Below, piece by piece: positions 1 through 15,208 of a DNA stretch of 64,000 nt. This DNA is from Chrysoporthe austroafricana (Eukaryota > Ascomycota > Sordariomycetes > Diaporthales > Cryphonectriaceae). Where the stretch lies: contig JYIP02000003.1 of the NCBI GenBank assembly GCA_001051155.2, forward strand, positions 5,270,001-5,334,000. Direction: 5' to 3'. How positions within the stretch are numbered: position 1 is the stretch's first letter; each line of letters starts with the position of its first letter. The notes beneath the pieces are model-generated. The model had not been told where the DNA came from. It saw only the letters and a list, made by a program, of their open reading frames with translations, and did no database searches. Position numbers and translations under genes: made by a program.

Positions 1-2956
1 ATTTGCTAAAATTAACTGGATAAAATATTTTCTAGCATTTTTTCGTACGAATCGATAATAAAAGCGCAATTAGAAATTTCGGTTTTTTGAAATTGAATTT
101 CTGCTATTATCTATAATATTAATTAATATTTTCCTGGCTATATTAGAGATATTTTGTTATTTGGCTATCCGTTCCTATAATTAGTTCCGAATATCTATTA
201 GCTTTCGCTATTATTCTAGTAAAAGCTTTCGGAATTCGTATTCCGGGATATATCCAATACTTTTGGATAGATTTGGCTAATTAAACGTCCTTATTAAGCG
301 GGATAAATATTTAGATTTTTGAAGCTTAAATCTTCCAGAGCATTCTGGGAATATATTGGCTGGGAAATGAATATTAATATTGGGAAAATTAGCAGCCAAT
401 TATATAATTTTCTGTACCGGTTGCGCGGGTTTACGAAATAGTCTTATTATATAATCTGATTCGAGAATATGCTATATTTCTTATTTTGCTTTAAAACGTT
501 TTTCGAAATCTTTCGTATCCTTATTTCGACTAAGTCTATCGAAATATCTAGCTATTAGTTCTTTATCGATCCGATCCTAAATATTTCTGGCTAAATACGA
601 ATTTGAGTATTCGGCTAGCTTAATAAATTAATAGACGTAATAAGTAAATTCCAGAATATTGCAATTATTTCGTATATTTTTCCTGGAATATTATTAAGCA
701 TTTAGCAAGTTTTTTGCGGTTTTCCGCAATATAAAGAAATCTTTTTTCAATTACTTTTTCTATTAATTCCAATTATGCTTATATAAAATAAAGTCTTTAT
801 GCTTTTAAAAGAATAATATAAAATAGAATTAAATATATATTATTCTAATTAAACAAGCAAGTAAATGGAAGCTAAAATATTTAATGCATTTTGCATTTCT
901 AGCTATATATATTTTATATTAGTCTATAAAGGCTTGAAAATCTTTCTAAATAATAATTTTGCTATTTATAATAAATATAACTATTAAATTAGCGTAATTA
1001 TTCCAATTCTCGTAAAATCGGAATCGCTTTATAATTATATCCTTAAATTCCCTATTAATGCTAATAAGTAATACTATAAATTCAAATAAATTAAGTCGAT
1101 ATATTCGGGAATCTTTAAATCGTTTATAGCCGAATAATAAATTTCGAGAATTATTGCTTTCATTATCGTTAGAATCCGATAAATCCGGTAATCTATCTGG
1201 CTTACTAACTAATTCTTTTTAGAGATTAAAGTTAATTTTAATATTTGGTTTGGAATTCGAAAATAATCTTTAATCTAATTAATTTCTTACTTTTAATATA
1301 AATATTTGCCGGATATATTCTTTAATATCAAGAAATACCAGTTTAATAAAGCGATATCCGTTACTAGTATAGTATTTCGTAACCGAAACGGGAAAAGGTT
1401 CCTTAATAAGTTCCGATTAAAGCGCTTGCATATTGAAAGCTTATTGCAATCGGAATATTTTCTTAAACTTAATGCATGCTACCTTTTCCGAAATAAAGCC
1501 ATTTTAATAAATTGCTTTCATTTCGGATTGCTACAGAAATTGGTCTAATAGGCTAATAATTAGAAAAAGAAAGGTCGGGTATTTTTAAAGGATAATAATA
1601 AAACTATCCGATTTTCCTTTATTTAATTTTTCTTCCTTATAATTTTCTTTTCTGAAAAGCTATAAATAATCCGATAAACCCGATTAGAGCGTTAGTATGC
1701 TTTCTGCTATAAAGTTTATAAGGTTAGCCGAAATAGCTATAATAGAACTTTATTTAGAAACATTCCGATTTTGGGCTCCCGTTAAAAGGAAAAAAATATG
1801 CTTATTTCCTGGAACTAGTTATTTTCCTTTGCTTTTATTTATTCTTCTTATTATAATTGAAAAATTCCCGGATTTATTAATAAATCTAGAATTTAAATTT
1901 TCAATCGAATATTATAATGGATAAATATATTTAATTCTATTATCAATATTGATATATTTAAGTATATAATGCTTTCGATTTTCAATAAACTATTACTAAG
2001 CTAATTCTTTTAACGGATTTTCCAGATTATTAGATCGAAAAGTATTCTTGCTTTCATTTATTTCTATAAGCACTTATTATCGCTCTTTTTCCGTTATTGC
2101 TTCGGCAAGCTATCGAAATTTGCAATATTTAGAAAAATCTTCTTAGAATATATTATTCTTTCCTATCTATTAAGATAAATTCTTATCGAAATTCGACTTT
2201 TTTCCCTCTTAAGTCTAGCGCTTAAGCAATAAAAGCTATCCTTGCTTAATTACCTATGCTTTTGCTTTCTGCAAAAATGCATTAGCTTCCCTAAGGTTTT
2301 GTTTTGCTTTTTCGTATCGATCGGCTAAAAGTTTCCAATTAACGAAAGCGTACGCGATTTCGAAAAAGATCTTAATATCCGATATAACCCAATCCTTTTT
2401 CTCAAAGTCGTTCAAAGCTTATATGAACTTATATACCTGGGCGAAATGCTTAATCTCGATATAGTCGATAAGCCGCAATAATAAAATATTATTGCTAGTA
2501 ATTGCTATAATGAATTGGCGATAAATTATCGATAAATGATTATAATATTTCTTATAAGAGCGTTACCTTTACAGAAGCTGATATCTTATAGGACCGATAT
2601 TCCTATAAGAACCGATATTTTATAGAGCTAATATTTCTATAGAAGCCGTTATCCTATAGGACCGATATTCCTATAAGAACTGTTGCTTTACAGAGCCGAT
2701 AATCGAAACCTGATTATACAGCAAAAGCGTACAAAGCGTAGCTACTAATTGATAATAAACGTACTGAAATATATTATAAAGCATAGTTCTTCCAAGAAAG
2801 TGAATTATGCTAAAGCTTATTAGGGCATTATATAAGCCTCCCGGTAAGAATATAGCATTTACCTAGTGAATTCATTGCGTATTTATTAGGGGATTTACTA
2901 TAGATTTACCAGGCGAATTCATTACGAATTTACTTTATCTATAGGTTTTGCTATTA
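1..2956 (-). mobile_element. Ty3/gypsy retrotransposon copy A, 5' part, RIP-degraded
   Basis: This is the reverse-complement counterpart of 15209 to about 18150 in full-length copy B: one LTR at its right end (2750-2956), then a leader of short CCTATAGG-type repeats, then the gag-side region running leftwards off the window. The two copies align throughout and differ mainly by C/T and G/A exchanges, with stops in every frame. Small open frames such as 1306-1548 and 1697-1924 lie antisense to the element and are not genes. No protein domain is recognisable in this part; the assignment rests on homology to copy B, which carries protease, RT, RNase H, integrase and chromodomain remnants further along. 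Confidence 0.8.
2750..2956 (-). repeat. LTR of gypsy copy A
   Basis: The 207-bp LTR reads TGATAATAAACG at its plus-strand left edge and ends GGTTTTGCTATTA. It matches 15209-15416, 25661-25844 and 29928-30135. The family termini are TGATAG...CTATCA, here partly changed to TAATAG by G->A. Confidence 0.85.
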
Positions 2957-5900
2957 TTTATATAATAAGTTTCAAGTTAGCTATAATTATAAAATTAACG
3001 CTTTCAAGAAATATAGCTAAAAAGGAAAAGCGATAAATTTAGAATATTTAATACAAGCTATTTTAAATAGCTATATTAATATACTTATCTATTTAACTTT
3101 ATATTAATTATTTATTAACGTAGTATAGCGCTAGCGCATTTATTCAAGTATTTTAACCGTATATTCAATAAGAAGTTATAAATTCTTTTTTTTTTTTTTT
3201 TTGAAATTTAAGTTATTTAGCTAATAATGCATATAAAGCGGAAAGTCGCATAAGCCTTACTACTTCCGTTTTATAATAAATCGGATAAGGTGCTTTATAT
3301 ATCTTGTTTATAAAGAAAGGGCGGCAAAGAAGCAGACGAATATTGCGGTTAACTTGTTAAATAAGAATTTCGGAATTTATAGCTTTAAAGTATAATCCTT
3401 AATATTCAAATAACTAAGCATTGAAATCTCTGCTGCAATTTAATATGCTAATTGCTGCTCTTAAAGCTATTATTGCTTAATTATATTAAAGTAACTTTAA
3501 AATATTAATTTATGCTTAAATCTTTTTTATATTAAGAATGGCTTGCAAAACCGTACTTTTTATAGAATAGTGAAATGTTATTAAGCATTTATCTTAATAT
3601 TTTGAGAAAGATATATAATAGCAGTACTATATAAGTTTGTCTTTAAAAACTCTTACAAACTTATATTCTACCGGATTCGTACTTAAATATATTGAATATT
3701 AACAAAAATCCCAAATACTATATCAAGCATTCAGGCATAAAACCGCTTGGAAATATCGTGCTTTCTTAAGTAGGAAATCCTCTGGTCCGGCCGAATGCTT
3801 ATTACTACTCAACTGAACCTTATCGGTCGAAAGGAAAGGCTATTGCCCTTTTTCAAAGCTTTAAAAGACCAGAATGCCCTTTATATAAAGTCCGTTTCTT
3901 TCCTTTCTAGATATTTTAGCTATTCAAGTTATAATATACTTTTAAAGCAAAATATTAATACTTACGTAGAAACCTTTTTAATTTGAAAGGACTTTTCCGC
4001 TTTAATAATAACTTATAGCTATAATTGAATAAGATTATTTGCCCGGAATTCCATATTATTTAAAATTCCAAGATATTATATTTCGGGCCCGATTTCCTAT
4101 TTAGTTTAGCTTTTGCTCTAATTTTAATTTTCTTAATAATTAATAGCTATGCTGCGTACGTAGCTAATCGAAATTCGAATTACAATTCTAACAAAAGCTA
4201 TTAAAAAAATAAATAAATTATTTGCTTAAGCAAACTATTAATAATGCTTGTAATCTTTATATTATCTTTTATGCTTTATGCAATGAATATGCAAGAACTA
4301 TTCTTAATATGCTGTATTTTCAAAGTATAATAATATAGTAAAGCTAACGAATAAACGACTTAATTCGTTTATCGTATGCCTTTCGAAAAAATGTATTTCT
4401 TTGCCGCTATAAGAGTAATATATTATTTTAGAAAACTTTATTAAGCTGGAAAGATTATATGCTAACGTAATTAAAAAGCGTAATATTTAAATTAAAAAAA
4501 TATAGCCGATAGTAAACGTTCCGTTTTAAAAAAATATAAATAAAGCAGCTATAATACTTGTTATCAATAATAGGCTGCTTAGCTCGAATATAGCCATATA
4601 GGTTGGCTTATATAGAACTGAAAGAAGATTTCGGTTTTAATTCTTTTTAAATCTTTCAAAGAAAGCATTTTATTTTTCAAAGCTAAATCTGAACTATATT
4701 AATCCGTCTTTATTTAAGTCGACTTATTCCTATAATCTTTCCTGAATCCAAATTATAATAGCAAATGCTATAACTTATACTCTAATTATATTCGTAAAGC
4801 CGAAAATTAAGTTTTATAAGATTATCGAAATCGTTTGGCTTAAAATTACGATTTTAATTATATTTTATTATTTTATTAAACGGCATTAATTACGTTATAT
4901 AAAGCCAGGTTTTGCATGCTAGATGCGGCTTTGCAAAATCGAAGCTATTTCGGAATATTTTTTCTATCGAAAGAGCTATTATAGCGTTATATCGAACTCT
5001 CTTTATATAATACAATCGGTTCTATACTTTAATAAAAGCTAAAATACGTAAGGTTTATTATAAAGCGCAGTAATAACTAGCGGAATATTCTTATAATAAT
5101 TCTTTTAATTTATTCTTTATTTATATTTAATAAATATTTTATAGTAATTAAGCATTTCCTTTTTTCTAAAATATATTGCAAGATATTATACGCTTGCAAA
5201 TCGGAATCCTTTGCGAATTAATATAAAATAGTATTATTAAGCCGATTAAAAACGAAAAGATTTGCGCTATTACGGAATAATAAGTCAATAATATCTTTTT
5301 TATTATTCTGAAAATATCTTACAGAAATATGCAAAATAAAATAAAAAATAATATCGCTATTATTTTCCGGTATAAAGCGATTGAAGTTTTCGTTATATTT
5401 AGAGAATAACGTATAAAGAAAACTAATGCTATTTAAGCAAGCAAAGTATAAAATCTATAGTTCAGAATTGCGCAAATACGGCTTTTCGTTTTCGATTACT
5501 TTTACTTTAATAATATTTCGAAATAGAATCGTATTAGCTAAAAGCGAAAAATATTTGCATTTGTTTTTATAAAGCGTTAAGCTTGAGCTATAAAAGGATA
5601 TTTATAATTTAATAGGATTAGCAGCTATAATTATTAGCGAATTTATTATTCTTAAAGAATTATAAATAGCTAGCTATAATTTTATATTAATATTGCGAAA
5701 GCCGCAAGTCTTAATAATCGGGGCCGATAAAAGCAAATATTTCAGTATTTAGAGATTTCCTATTTGCTTATTTCCGTTTTTAAATATAGTAAAAGCTTTC
5801 AATTAACTTTAAAAAGCTTATTGTACGACTTTAAGTTTAATAAAAAGGCTTTTATGCATGCAATAGTATTATTGCTTAATAGCACTTTATATAAGGTTAA

Positions 5901-6891
5901 ATCAAGCTGTTTTATAACCAGTAATAGCTATTAGCATAATATAGAATTAGCAAATATCTTTATAGCGTATATAATATTAATTTTGATTCAGATAGCTATT
6001 TTGCGATTATTATTTAGCAAATTCAATAATTTTATATAAACGCTTTATTATATCTAAAGAGCTATTTATAATGGAAAATAAGGATATTACTGCCAATCGG
6101 ATTAATTTGAACTTGCTTGAAAATAGCTTAATCGTTATTATTATCTATTCGGTCCAATTAATTCGTTTTCGTAATAAGCGGCATTGAAAAGATTTATATA
6201 ATTCGTTTATAAGGCTAAAGAATAAAAATATAAGCCAGAACAATTTAATTCATATGCTATTTAATATTTGCGACTTTAAAGCTAATGCCAATAATAATTA
6301 TTATATCGGGCATTTCGTAAAAATCGGCTTGTATTGCGTTTGCAATAGCTTTATTATCGAAATAGTTTATATTATTATAAAGCAAGATTTATAGCTTTAG
6401 CCGTCCGGCCTTTCAGCTGTATTTGTTTATTGCTATGCAAAGCGTATTTTGCTTTTTACATTTGAAATAATAAAGTAATTCCGATCCCTTGAAAAGTTTG
6501 ATATTCAAGTTTGCAATACGCTTGCAATTGCAGCATTGCATTTTTCCAAAGTTCCTGTAAAGTTATATAATAATTGGCTTAAGCCTTTCGGCAAGGAGCG
6601 GTATCCGGGTTGCTAAAAGAGTAATCTTTTCTCCCGAATCGAAAGTAATAAGTTTATTCTTTAAATTGTCGATATTCTAAATATATACTCGCAGCAAGCG
6701 GCTTGCATTCGCAATTTTTGCTAATATATAATGGAAGTTAATAAGTTCGGTATTCTTAGCAATAATTGCTAAATTGATAAGCATATAAAAGAATGCTTTT
6801 ATTTTATCGATATATTCGAAAAGTCCGATATTGAATAGAAATTTACTAAAGCTTTTGAATTTTATAATATCTTTGAAAGCTTTGAAAATAC

Positions 6892-7684
6892 TTTCCAGAA
6901 AAGCTGCTTAAATTCATTGCTATACGGTTTGGGGATAATAATTAAATAGTAAGGCTAGCGGTATTCAAAGTTTTTGAAAATTAGTCGGAGCTTTTAGAAA
7001 ATCTATTTAGAGTTATTGCTATATAGCTTGTAAATAAGAAGTTAGATATAAAATAAGTAATATTTGAAATCTTTTAGAGTTAATCGGAGCTTTCGGAAGA
7101 GCTATTAAAAGCTATTATTATATAACTTAAGCATAAAAATTCGAATATTAAATAAATAGCATTCAAAGTCTTTCAGAATCAATTAAAGCTTTCAGAAAAA
7201 TATTTTAAAGTTATTATCGTATAGCTTGCTAATAATAACCCGGATATTATATAATTTGGGCTTAAAGTCTTTCGGAATTAGTAAGAGCTCCCGGAAAAGC
7301 TGCTTAAAGCTATTGCCGTACGATTTATAGCTAATAATTCGGGAATCTAATAAGTAGCACTCGAAGTTTTTCGCAATCAGTCGAAACTCTTAGAAAAGCT
7401 GCTTATAACGATTGCTATACGGCTTAAGGATAATAATTGAATAGTCAGAGAGATAATATTTAAGATCTTTTAGAATTAATTAGAGCTTTCGGAAGAGCCG
7501 CTTAAAACCGTTACCGTATAGCTTATAAACAATTATTCGGATATTAGATAAGCGGCATTTAAGATCTTTTAGAATTAGCTAAAGCTTTCAGAAAAGCTAT
7601 TTATAGCTCTTGCTATATATTTTAAAAATAGTAATCGGATAGCCAGATAAATAGCATTCAAATTACTATTATGCTTATTAGCTT
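6892..7684. repeat. Tandem repeat, 99-bp period, about 8 degenerate units
   Basis: The anchor CTTTC(A/G)GAA(A/G)AGC recurs at about 6891, 6991, 7090, 7189, 7288, 7387, 7486 and 7585, a period of 99 bp (33 codons) held for roughly 0.8 kb although the units have diverged. One minus-strand frame keeps a shared core (YGN-x-F-K/R in several units) with few stops, so the array may derive from a protein with 33-residue repeats. Ankyrin repeats have that length, but I do not see a convincing ankyrin consensus. Confidence 0.75.
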
Positions 7685-10600
7685 TTATTCCGATACTAAT
7701 TAATTTTATAGGATTAATCTTTAAAGTTTTGCTAGAAATTAGTTTTCAAGAATATATAATTTGAATATTTATTTAGAATAAATTCTATATAAGAAAAGGG
7801 TTATAAAATAATCAAATCGATAGCTGGCATAAAGGGTTTATTTTTGCGATAAAGGAAATGTATAAGGAATTGCTAATATAGCAAGTATTTATAATAGATT
7901 TAAGCAATAATAAGTAAATATCGTAAGTTCAATCCTTTTATAAAGAAAGAAGCTTGGGTTACGAATTTGGCTTTCGTTTATCGAATATTCTTATAAGCGA
8001 GAGCGTTTTGAATTAAAAGATTATAAGAGATAGCTATTATTCGCTTTATTCCTTTCGCTTCTAAAAGATAAGCCCCTTTCGTTCCGAATCGAATTAGCAA
8101 ACTGAAAGTTTTTCTATAGCAATATATAATCGAATGCAATACTATTAGCGCGTCCTTAATAAAATTGCTAAATCTATATTAACTATATAGCAATATCTTT
8201 AATATAATTATAATAGCCGGATACTTATTCGGAAAGACTTTATCGCTAGCATATAGCTAATTTATAATAAAGCGGGACTCTAATTATTATAAGGAATGCA
8301 ACTTAGGAATATTTAATCTTAATTTAATTAATTAAACGCTTATTAAAAGCACGATTCTCGTAATTAAAACCGGCTTATTATTTTATTCCTTATAAAGCGT
8401 TTCGATTAATATAAAAGCTTTATAAGTTAATACTATCGATCCCGTATATTCTAAGCGCTAAGAGTATAAGTTAAATTGTTAATTGCGCAAATATGCTTCT
8501 ATTATTTACAATTCTAAAGCAATAATGCAAAGTAGCAGTATAAAGCGTATACGTATATATAACGTATATAAGTCCGTTTTAAACTTAATATGCTTAAACC
8601 CGCTATTAATAAGCTTAGCATATAGCTAAATGCAATAGAAATATTAAGAGTAATGCATTTCTATTTTTTAACTATAATATATATTACTATTACTTTTGCA
8701 ATAAGCTTATTTCGTTTTCGGATAAAAATCTTATTCAATAATCCGGTATTTAGAGACGAATTTCGGGATATCGAAACAAAAAAAAGGCAATAAAATCTAT
8801 TAGAGCTGCGCGCAAAAGCCGGTAAAGCTTTATTATATCTTAATACTATATGCTTTAAGAAAACTTTAGGAAAGTTATTGAAAAAGAGAATGTTTAATAT
8901 TAGCCGAGTAAAAAACTGCTAAATGCTATCGTTTTTCGATAACGGAAGCGTATTGCTATTAGCGTTATAGTTTTTAGCTTTACAGTAATAACGAACGCGC
9001 TAAATGCTAAAATAACCAATTTCTGCATTAAAGCTAATATAGCGCTGCCGGATTTCAATAAACGTATTATTTTAAAAGTAGCTCTTATTAGTATTAAAGC
9101 TTGCGAAATTGCATTTCGTAATATATTCAGTATAGCTAAAATTAGATATATATTTATAATTTAGGATAAGAAAATCTGGAATTAGCCTTCTTGCTTTTTT
9201 GAAAAATGTAAAAGTTTTATCGAATAAGCTCGTAAAACGTTTTTAATACGTATTGAAATCGGTATTATATTAGCTTTTGCTAAGATATTAAAATAAGCAT
9301 TTTCCTTTTATTTAGTTCAAATATATCGACAATAGTTTAAAATATTTTAAGGCTTGCTATTTGGCATTGCTATAATATATTTAGCTTATAATTTACAAAA
9401 ACTATTTAATATACTTACGAATTAAATAAAGTTAAAGAGCTGCTCGAATTGGCTTATACTATATGCAATAAGTTGCAAAATATATACGGTCGGGGCTTGC
9501 AAAATGCAATTCTGATTATATTATAGCTTTATAAAAGGCTTTAATATAAGCGTATTATACTGCAAAAACTCGCATTTATTAAAATAGCTATAGTTAATAG
9601 AATTGCTGGCATTGCAATGCATTCAAGGCGTTAATATAACTATATTAATAGCTATTCGGTAAAAAAGTTCTTCTTAAGCCGTTTTGCAATTATTCCTGCT
9701 AATACTTTATTTCGTAATTCGCTATAAGTAAATGCAGCATGCTTATATAGCAAGTTTAATGCTCGGAATGCAATACTTTTATTAGAAGCCAGTTTTACAA
9801 TTTTAATAAAGGTATTATAACGGCTTATAAAATAGAAAATTAAATACGCTTTATCTTTTTAATAGTACTTACTATGCTATTATATAGCAGCAATAATGAA
9901 AAGATTGTATAAATAATACTTATTGTATATTTATAATATCGAATATAAATTTAATAAAGATATATAATATAGTAATTGCTTTTAAGGCTATTATAAGCGA
10001 TATAATAACCATTATATTGCTATTATTTTCCTTTAAATGCAGCTATTATAGTATATTATTTTAGCGAAAGTATATTACGTTAATATGCTATATTATATCG
10101 GTTATTAAAACGCAATGGCCGATTTGTATATAGGAATAATATAGAGCTCGCATTAAAGCTAAATGGCTTTATAATATCTGAAAATCTTTTGTCTTTTATC
10201 CTTTATTTTTTGTAAAATAAATTGCAAAATAAAATATAGCAATTGCATAATACTTGCAAATCTTATAAGAATTAAAGCATGCAAATAGCTAAATTTACGA
10301 TTATTTAGCCGATTCCTGCTAATATTTAAGAATTGGTAATTATAAGCTAGCTATAAACGAATTATTATAATAATTGCCGAAATCGTTTTTATCGAAATTA
10401 ATATATCTTTTTCTCTTCTTACTCGGTATAATATAATATATTAAAAAGGAATCCCGTATCAAGGAATACTTATAGCTTCCAAAATATAATTTCGAAATAT
10501 AATTATAAGCAATTTCGGGCTATATTAGCTATAAATAAATTAATATATAGAAGTTTATATCGGTTTTTTATTCGTTATGCTTATATTTTGATTTTAAGTT

Positions 10601-13600
10601 TCTTAGCAACCGATAATTACGCAATGCATATAGCTAATCGAAATTAATACAAAATATAAATATTCCGAAACAAATATAGTTTTAATCTTTTAATTCTTTA
10701 TAGTTAATTTGAAATGTAAGTATTTATCTTTAATTAATCTTTTTACTAATTCTATAAGCTTATCCTAATAGTTCAAATTAAGAATAAGTTGAATTTAAAT
10801 AAGCATAATCGATAGTATCTATATAGCCTTATTAACCGGACCGAAATGCTGCATATTACTAAAATGAGAAAATTTGATTAAAAGTCTTATTAAGGTTAAT
10901 CTGTCTTTAAATATCCATATTCTCTCTTTTGAAATCGTCCGGTATGCAGGAATTGCTCTAATATTGTTCATTTTGCAATAAAAACTGCTTTGCTATTTAA
11001 AGCTTATTTTAATCGAAATAAAGGATCCGGCTTATTAAAAGGATTACTTATTATTTTGCAAATATAAAATATGCGCAGCTCTAAATAATCGGTATGCATT
11101 AATAAAATATTCGATCGTTTTTTATAATTAGCTAAATTCGAAATAAGTTATCAAATTTATATAAGTATAATTCCTGAAAAATCTGTATAGCGGAATAAAT
11201 AACGCTTGGAAATATATTATTTCATTTGTCAAGCTTATATAGATATCCGTATATATATATAAAGTTATTATTAATGCTTAATAGTTTAGAATTATATAAA
11301 GCTCTTATATTAATATTCTTTATTATCCGTTTTTTTTTCGAAAACAATATAGTTTATCTTGCCGCTATATTAAATATTTTCTATTATTCGTCCATTATAT
11401 TATATCGATTTCAGTATTTAAATTACGATTAAAAATTCGATAACTTTATTTATTAAACTTAGCAAAATACTTTGATTATCGAAAATAGCATTCTATTTAT
11501 TCAAAACGCACTTTATGCAATCTAGCTTATAAAATAGCTTAATTATGGATTATAAGAGTTTATTAGATATTTTGTTTCAATTAACTCGGGCCGCAAATTT
11601 AGCAAAACTGCAAAGAATAATCTCGTTAAATATAATTTCGAGATATTAAACTCGTAAATATTTTTTTACTTTTTGAGATTAGAACTATATTAAAAGATTC
11701 GAAAATTCTAAATATAAGAATTTCAAATACGATAAGCATAATAAGTTTTTCGAAATTAATCTCTATTAGATTAACTCTATTATTAAATATTATTGGCGAG
11801 CTAATTTCGCAAAATTATTTAGAAATATCGATTTGAAATATAAATGTAATATTTAGATAGAAAGTTTAAATATAAGCAAAGAAATAATCAATAGCCCGCA
11901 TTCCCGAATAGAGAACGAAATTTCAATTTCCGGATTTCAAATTCCGCTATTGCAAGAAAATTAAATATGCAATAAAAGCCCGAACGATAAAAAATATTCA
12001 ATAGCTAACTGAAAGGACAATCAGAATAATGCTTTGCTAGATTTTATTATTATAAAAGCAGTATTACAATTCTTACTATTAGCAATCGGTATAAACTTTA
12101 ATTATTATTATATCGTATCTTTATTATACTTAAATTGGATTACGAAAAGATTGGATTTCGATTTTAATTTTGCAAATTAATAAGATTAAGAATTAAGCAG
12201 CACGAATATTGCTGCTTTTTTTTTTTCAATTATTTACAATTAAATAAAAGCAATAACGTTAATACCGAAAAGATTTAAGATTTGGTCTTATTAGCAATAT
12301 ATTATATTAAGCTATACGAACTTAATTAGAGCTATAAAGCGGCCTAGCTATATAAGATCGTTAATCGAATCTTATTAAAATATAAAATAAGTATCTTATT
12401 ATTTAATTATAAAGAGAGTATAGCCCGTATTATAAATTGCTAGCTTGATAAGTTATTAAAGTATTATAAGCAAAAATATAAGATATCGCAAAAAGATTAA
12501 AACAAATATAAAGCTTTCGCAAGAAAAGTAATACGATTCTATTTTTTATTTGGAAAAAGCAGTATAAACTAATAATTTATATAGGATAATTTAAGTAACG
12601 AAAACGATAAAGAGGATAAGAGAGCTTATAATTTCTATTATAATTTTAATACTTTTAATTGTAAATTATTAAAAGATTTTATAATATACAATTAAGAATA
12701 TAGCTATTATAGAAATTGCGATTATTAATAATATATTCGATTTTATTCCTTTAAATGCTAAGATATATTATTAAGTAAATAATTATTAATCGTTATTCGA
12801 TAGCATATAAGGATTAATTAAACTTATATAAAGTTCGGGTAATTTAAGCTATAATTATAAACTAAGTTGCGAAAGAAGTTCAAATATAATAATGCTTTAT
12901 ATTATAAACCAAGAATTAACGGCGGTTATAAGGAAATTTAATAGTAGAATCTAATATTTAGCCCGAAAAAGACTATGCATATATAAATAGAAGTTAAAGT
13001 TAATAATTATAAAAGTAAACCGTAAAGACCGATAAGCGACCTTTTTAATACTATTATAAATTGCAATATTCGCATAGCGAGCTAAATATATAAAAGTTGG
13101 AATATTTATTACTATTAAATAGATTTTATAATGCTTTTCAATTATTAATTTAAGTATTTATTTAAATATTAATTTTAAAACAGTATTTAATACGGATATT
13201 AAATATTATACCCTAGCCTTAATTATTCCGTATATAGTAAATTGTATTTAATATTGCCCTTATTATTTAATAGCAATTTCCGTATTAATAGGTTCCGGTT
13301 TCGTTCCGTTTTAAATAATCGGGTCGGAATATAATGGATAGCAAAAACGAATAATATTGCGAATATTGCGCAAGTAAACTATTATATATTATAACTTTAC
13401 TTTTTCTGTTCTTTAAAATAATTTGCGCCTTAATTATTCGTCTCTTGTTAAGCAAATTTATAATGCGATATTCTTATATTGCATTATATAAATACGCAAT
13501 ATTTCCGTTTCGCGAAACTTTTCAAGTAGTTCCTAAGTCGGAATTTCGAAATGCGCTTATATAAAATATTTCTGTCAAATATATACTAGAAATATTATAT

Positions 13601-15203
13601 ATGTGCTAAGATCGAAACGCTATTTTTAGCTTCTTTATAGAATAGTAATAACTAGCAAGTATAAAAAAGATTTGGAAAAGAGCAATAAGTTTACGATATG
13701 CTATATTCGGCTATTTTCAAGAAGCTAGTCGCGCTTAAAATATATTAAGAAATAACTTAGCAAGCCGATATATCTTTAAGCAAGCAGATTTATATATATA
13801 TAGTAAATATATATCTTTTCGCATTACGAGATTAAGAATATCCTTTAAGTTTAACGTTATTATAATAAAGCAATTGCTTGCATCCAGTTCAAATATATAT
13901 TCGGATTCTTTCAAGCTTAATAATATTTTCCAAGAAATAGAATAAGCCAGTCGAGAAGCAATGTATACTCTAAGAGCGCTTGAAAGCGAGAACTTAAAGC
14001 TGCAAGCCGAATCGGCGCAAATAAAGAGTTGTTAAGATGCGGTTTATATAATAATGCAGGAAATTGCATATATTGCTAAGAAGCTAAAAGAGATTAAGAA
14101 ATGCAGTTTGCGATAAATGGAAAAGCAAAAGAGCTAATAGCTCGCTAATTGTATAGCGTTCTAAGGTTTGCGTACCCGTTTAATGCAAGCTATTTGAAAT
14201 GCTGCTATTGCAAGCCGTATATACTACTTTTAGCTATAATAGAACTTAATATTTCCTTATTATATAATGCGCTAATAATATAGTAATATTTCTAGCATAA
14301 TATATTCGATATAATTAAAGGCAGAAAATTTATAAATATTTCCGAAGCAAAGATATTATTTATTGCGTATCGAATGCATAAACGTACAATATTTCATTAT
14401 TCGATATTCAGTAATATTAATAAGTTTATTACTGGTTTATATAATATATATAAGCTAAGAAAATTAATATAATAGTTATTAGAAAACGAATACGATTTTA
14501 TTTGCTAATAGCGTAATATTTGCACTTATTTTTAAATTCGTAAAGGATATTTTATTAGTAAATTAAATTTCGCAATAAGCATTATCGCGTATAGCAAATT
14601 GCGCAAGTTATAATTATCTTTATCTTTTTCCCTTATTATAATAAGTATAATAATAACGATATAACTGCTTATAAGCTTAGTAGCGATAAGTAATTACGAA
14701 AATATTTATCGAAACCAGGCTTTGCTATATCAATTATAATTGGGTTCTGAAATTGCATATATATTGATTATATATATTTTCCATTTGCAATTTAATTGCA
14801 AGTTCGGACTATATATTTTCCGTATTTTTCGGCAATCTATCAAAAGAGCAGTCTTGCTTTGTTAATACTTTGCTTATATTTTCAATCCTAATCTTGCCGA
14901 TAGGCTTTTAGAAAGAGCTATTTTATATTAATTAAGGATAAATTCGGTATTATAAAGCTTTAGAGCTATTTAGCCTTCCGGAAATCTAATCTTATTATAT
15001 CCTTTTATTATTCGGTCTGAAATTCGAAAGCATTAGCAGAAATATCCAAATACTGCTATTACTATAATTGGAAATCAATCGCTAAGCTAGAAATAGCGCA
15101 TAAAGCGGGGTATTATTAATCTATAAATATAAGAATAATAGTTAGCCAAATATAATTAGCAGTAATGGAAAATACTTAATCCGAATCCGAAACGGTTTGC
15201 ATA

Positions 15204-15208
15204 TCGAA
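15204..15208. repeat. Target-site duplication of gypsy copy B, left (TCGAA)
   Basis: TCGAA directly precedes the 5' LTR (TAATAGC...) and is repeated at 25845-25849 directly after the 3' LTR. A 5-bp duplication is normal for Ty3/gypsy integration. Confidence 0.8.

Larger units (their letters stand above)
2957..15208. other. AT-rich degenerate spacer, no gene seen
   Basis: About 12.3 kb of very AT-rich DNA with stops in all frames lies between divergent gypsy copies A and B. I found no protein domain. It probably holds other RIP-destroyed elements: a coiled-coil-like stretch near 13930-14110 (plus) could be the tail of a transposase, but this is weak. A stretch near 3770-3900 is closer to normal base composition. 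A 99-bp tandem repeat is listed separately. Open frames such as 3795-3986 and 11226-11432 lack start context, codon bias or recognisable motifs. Confidence 0.7.

Noticed and set aside
1697..1924. Small hydrophobic secreted protein (effector) in AT-rich DNA
   Set aside because: The same frame exists antisense to gypsy copy B (16242-16469) and in the gag region; it follows the element, not a gene.
6892..7684. Confirmed ankyrin-repeat gene
   Set aside because: Only the 33-codon period fits; no frame shows the ankyrin TPLH or LLL-x-x-GA signatures.
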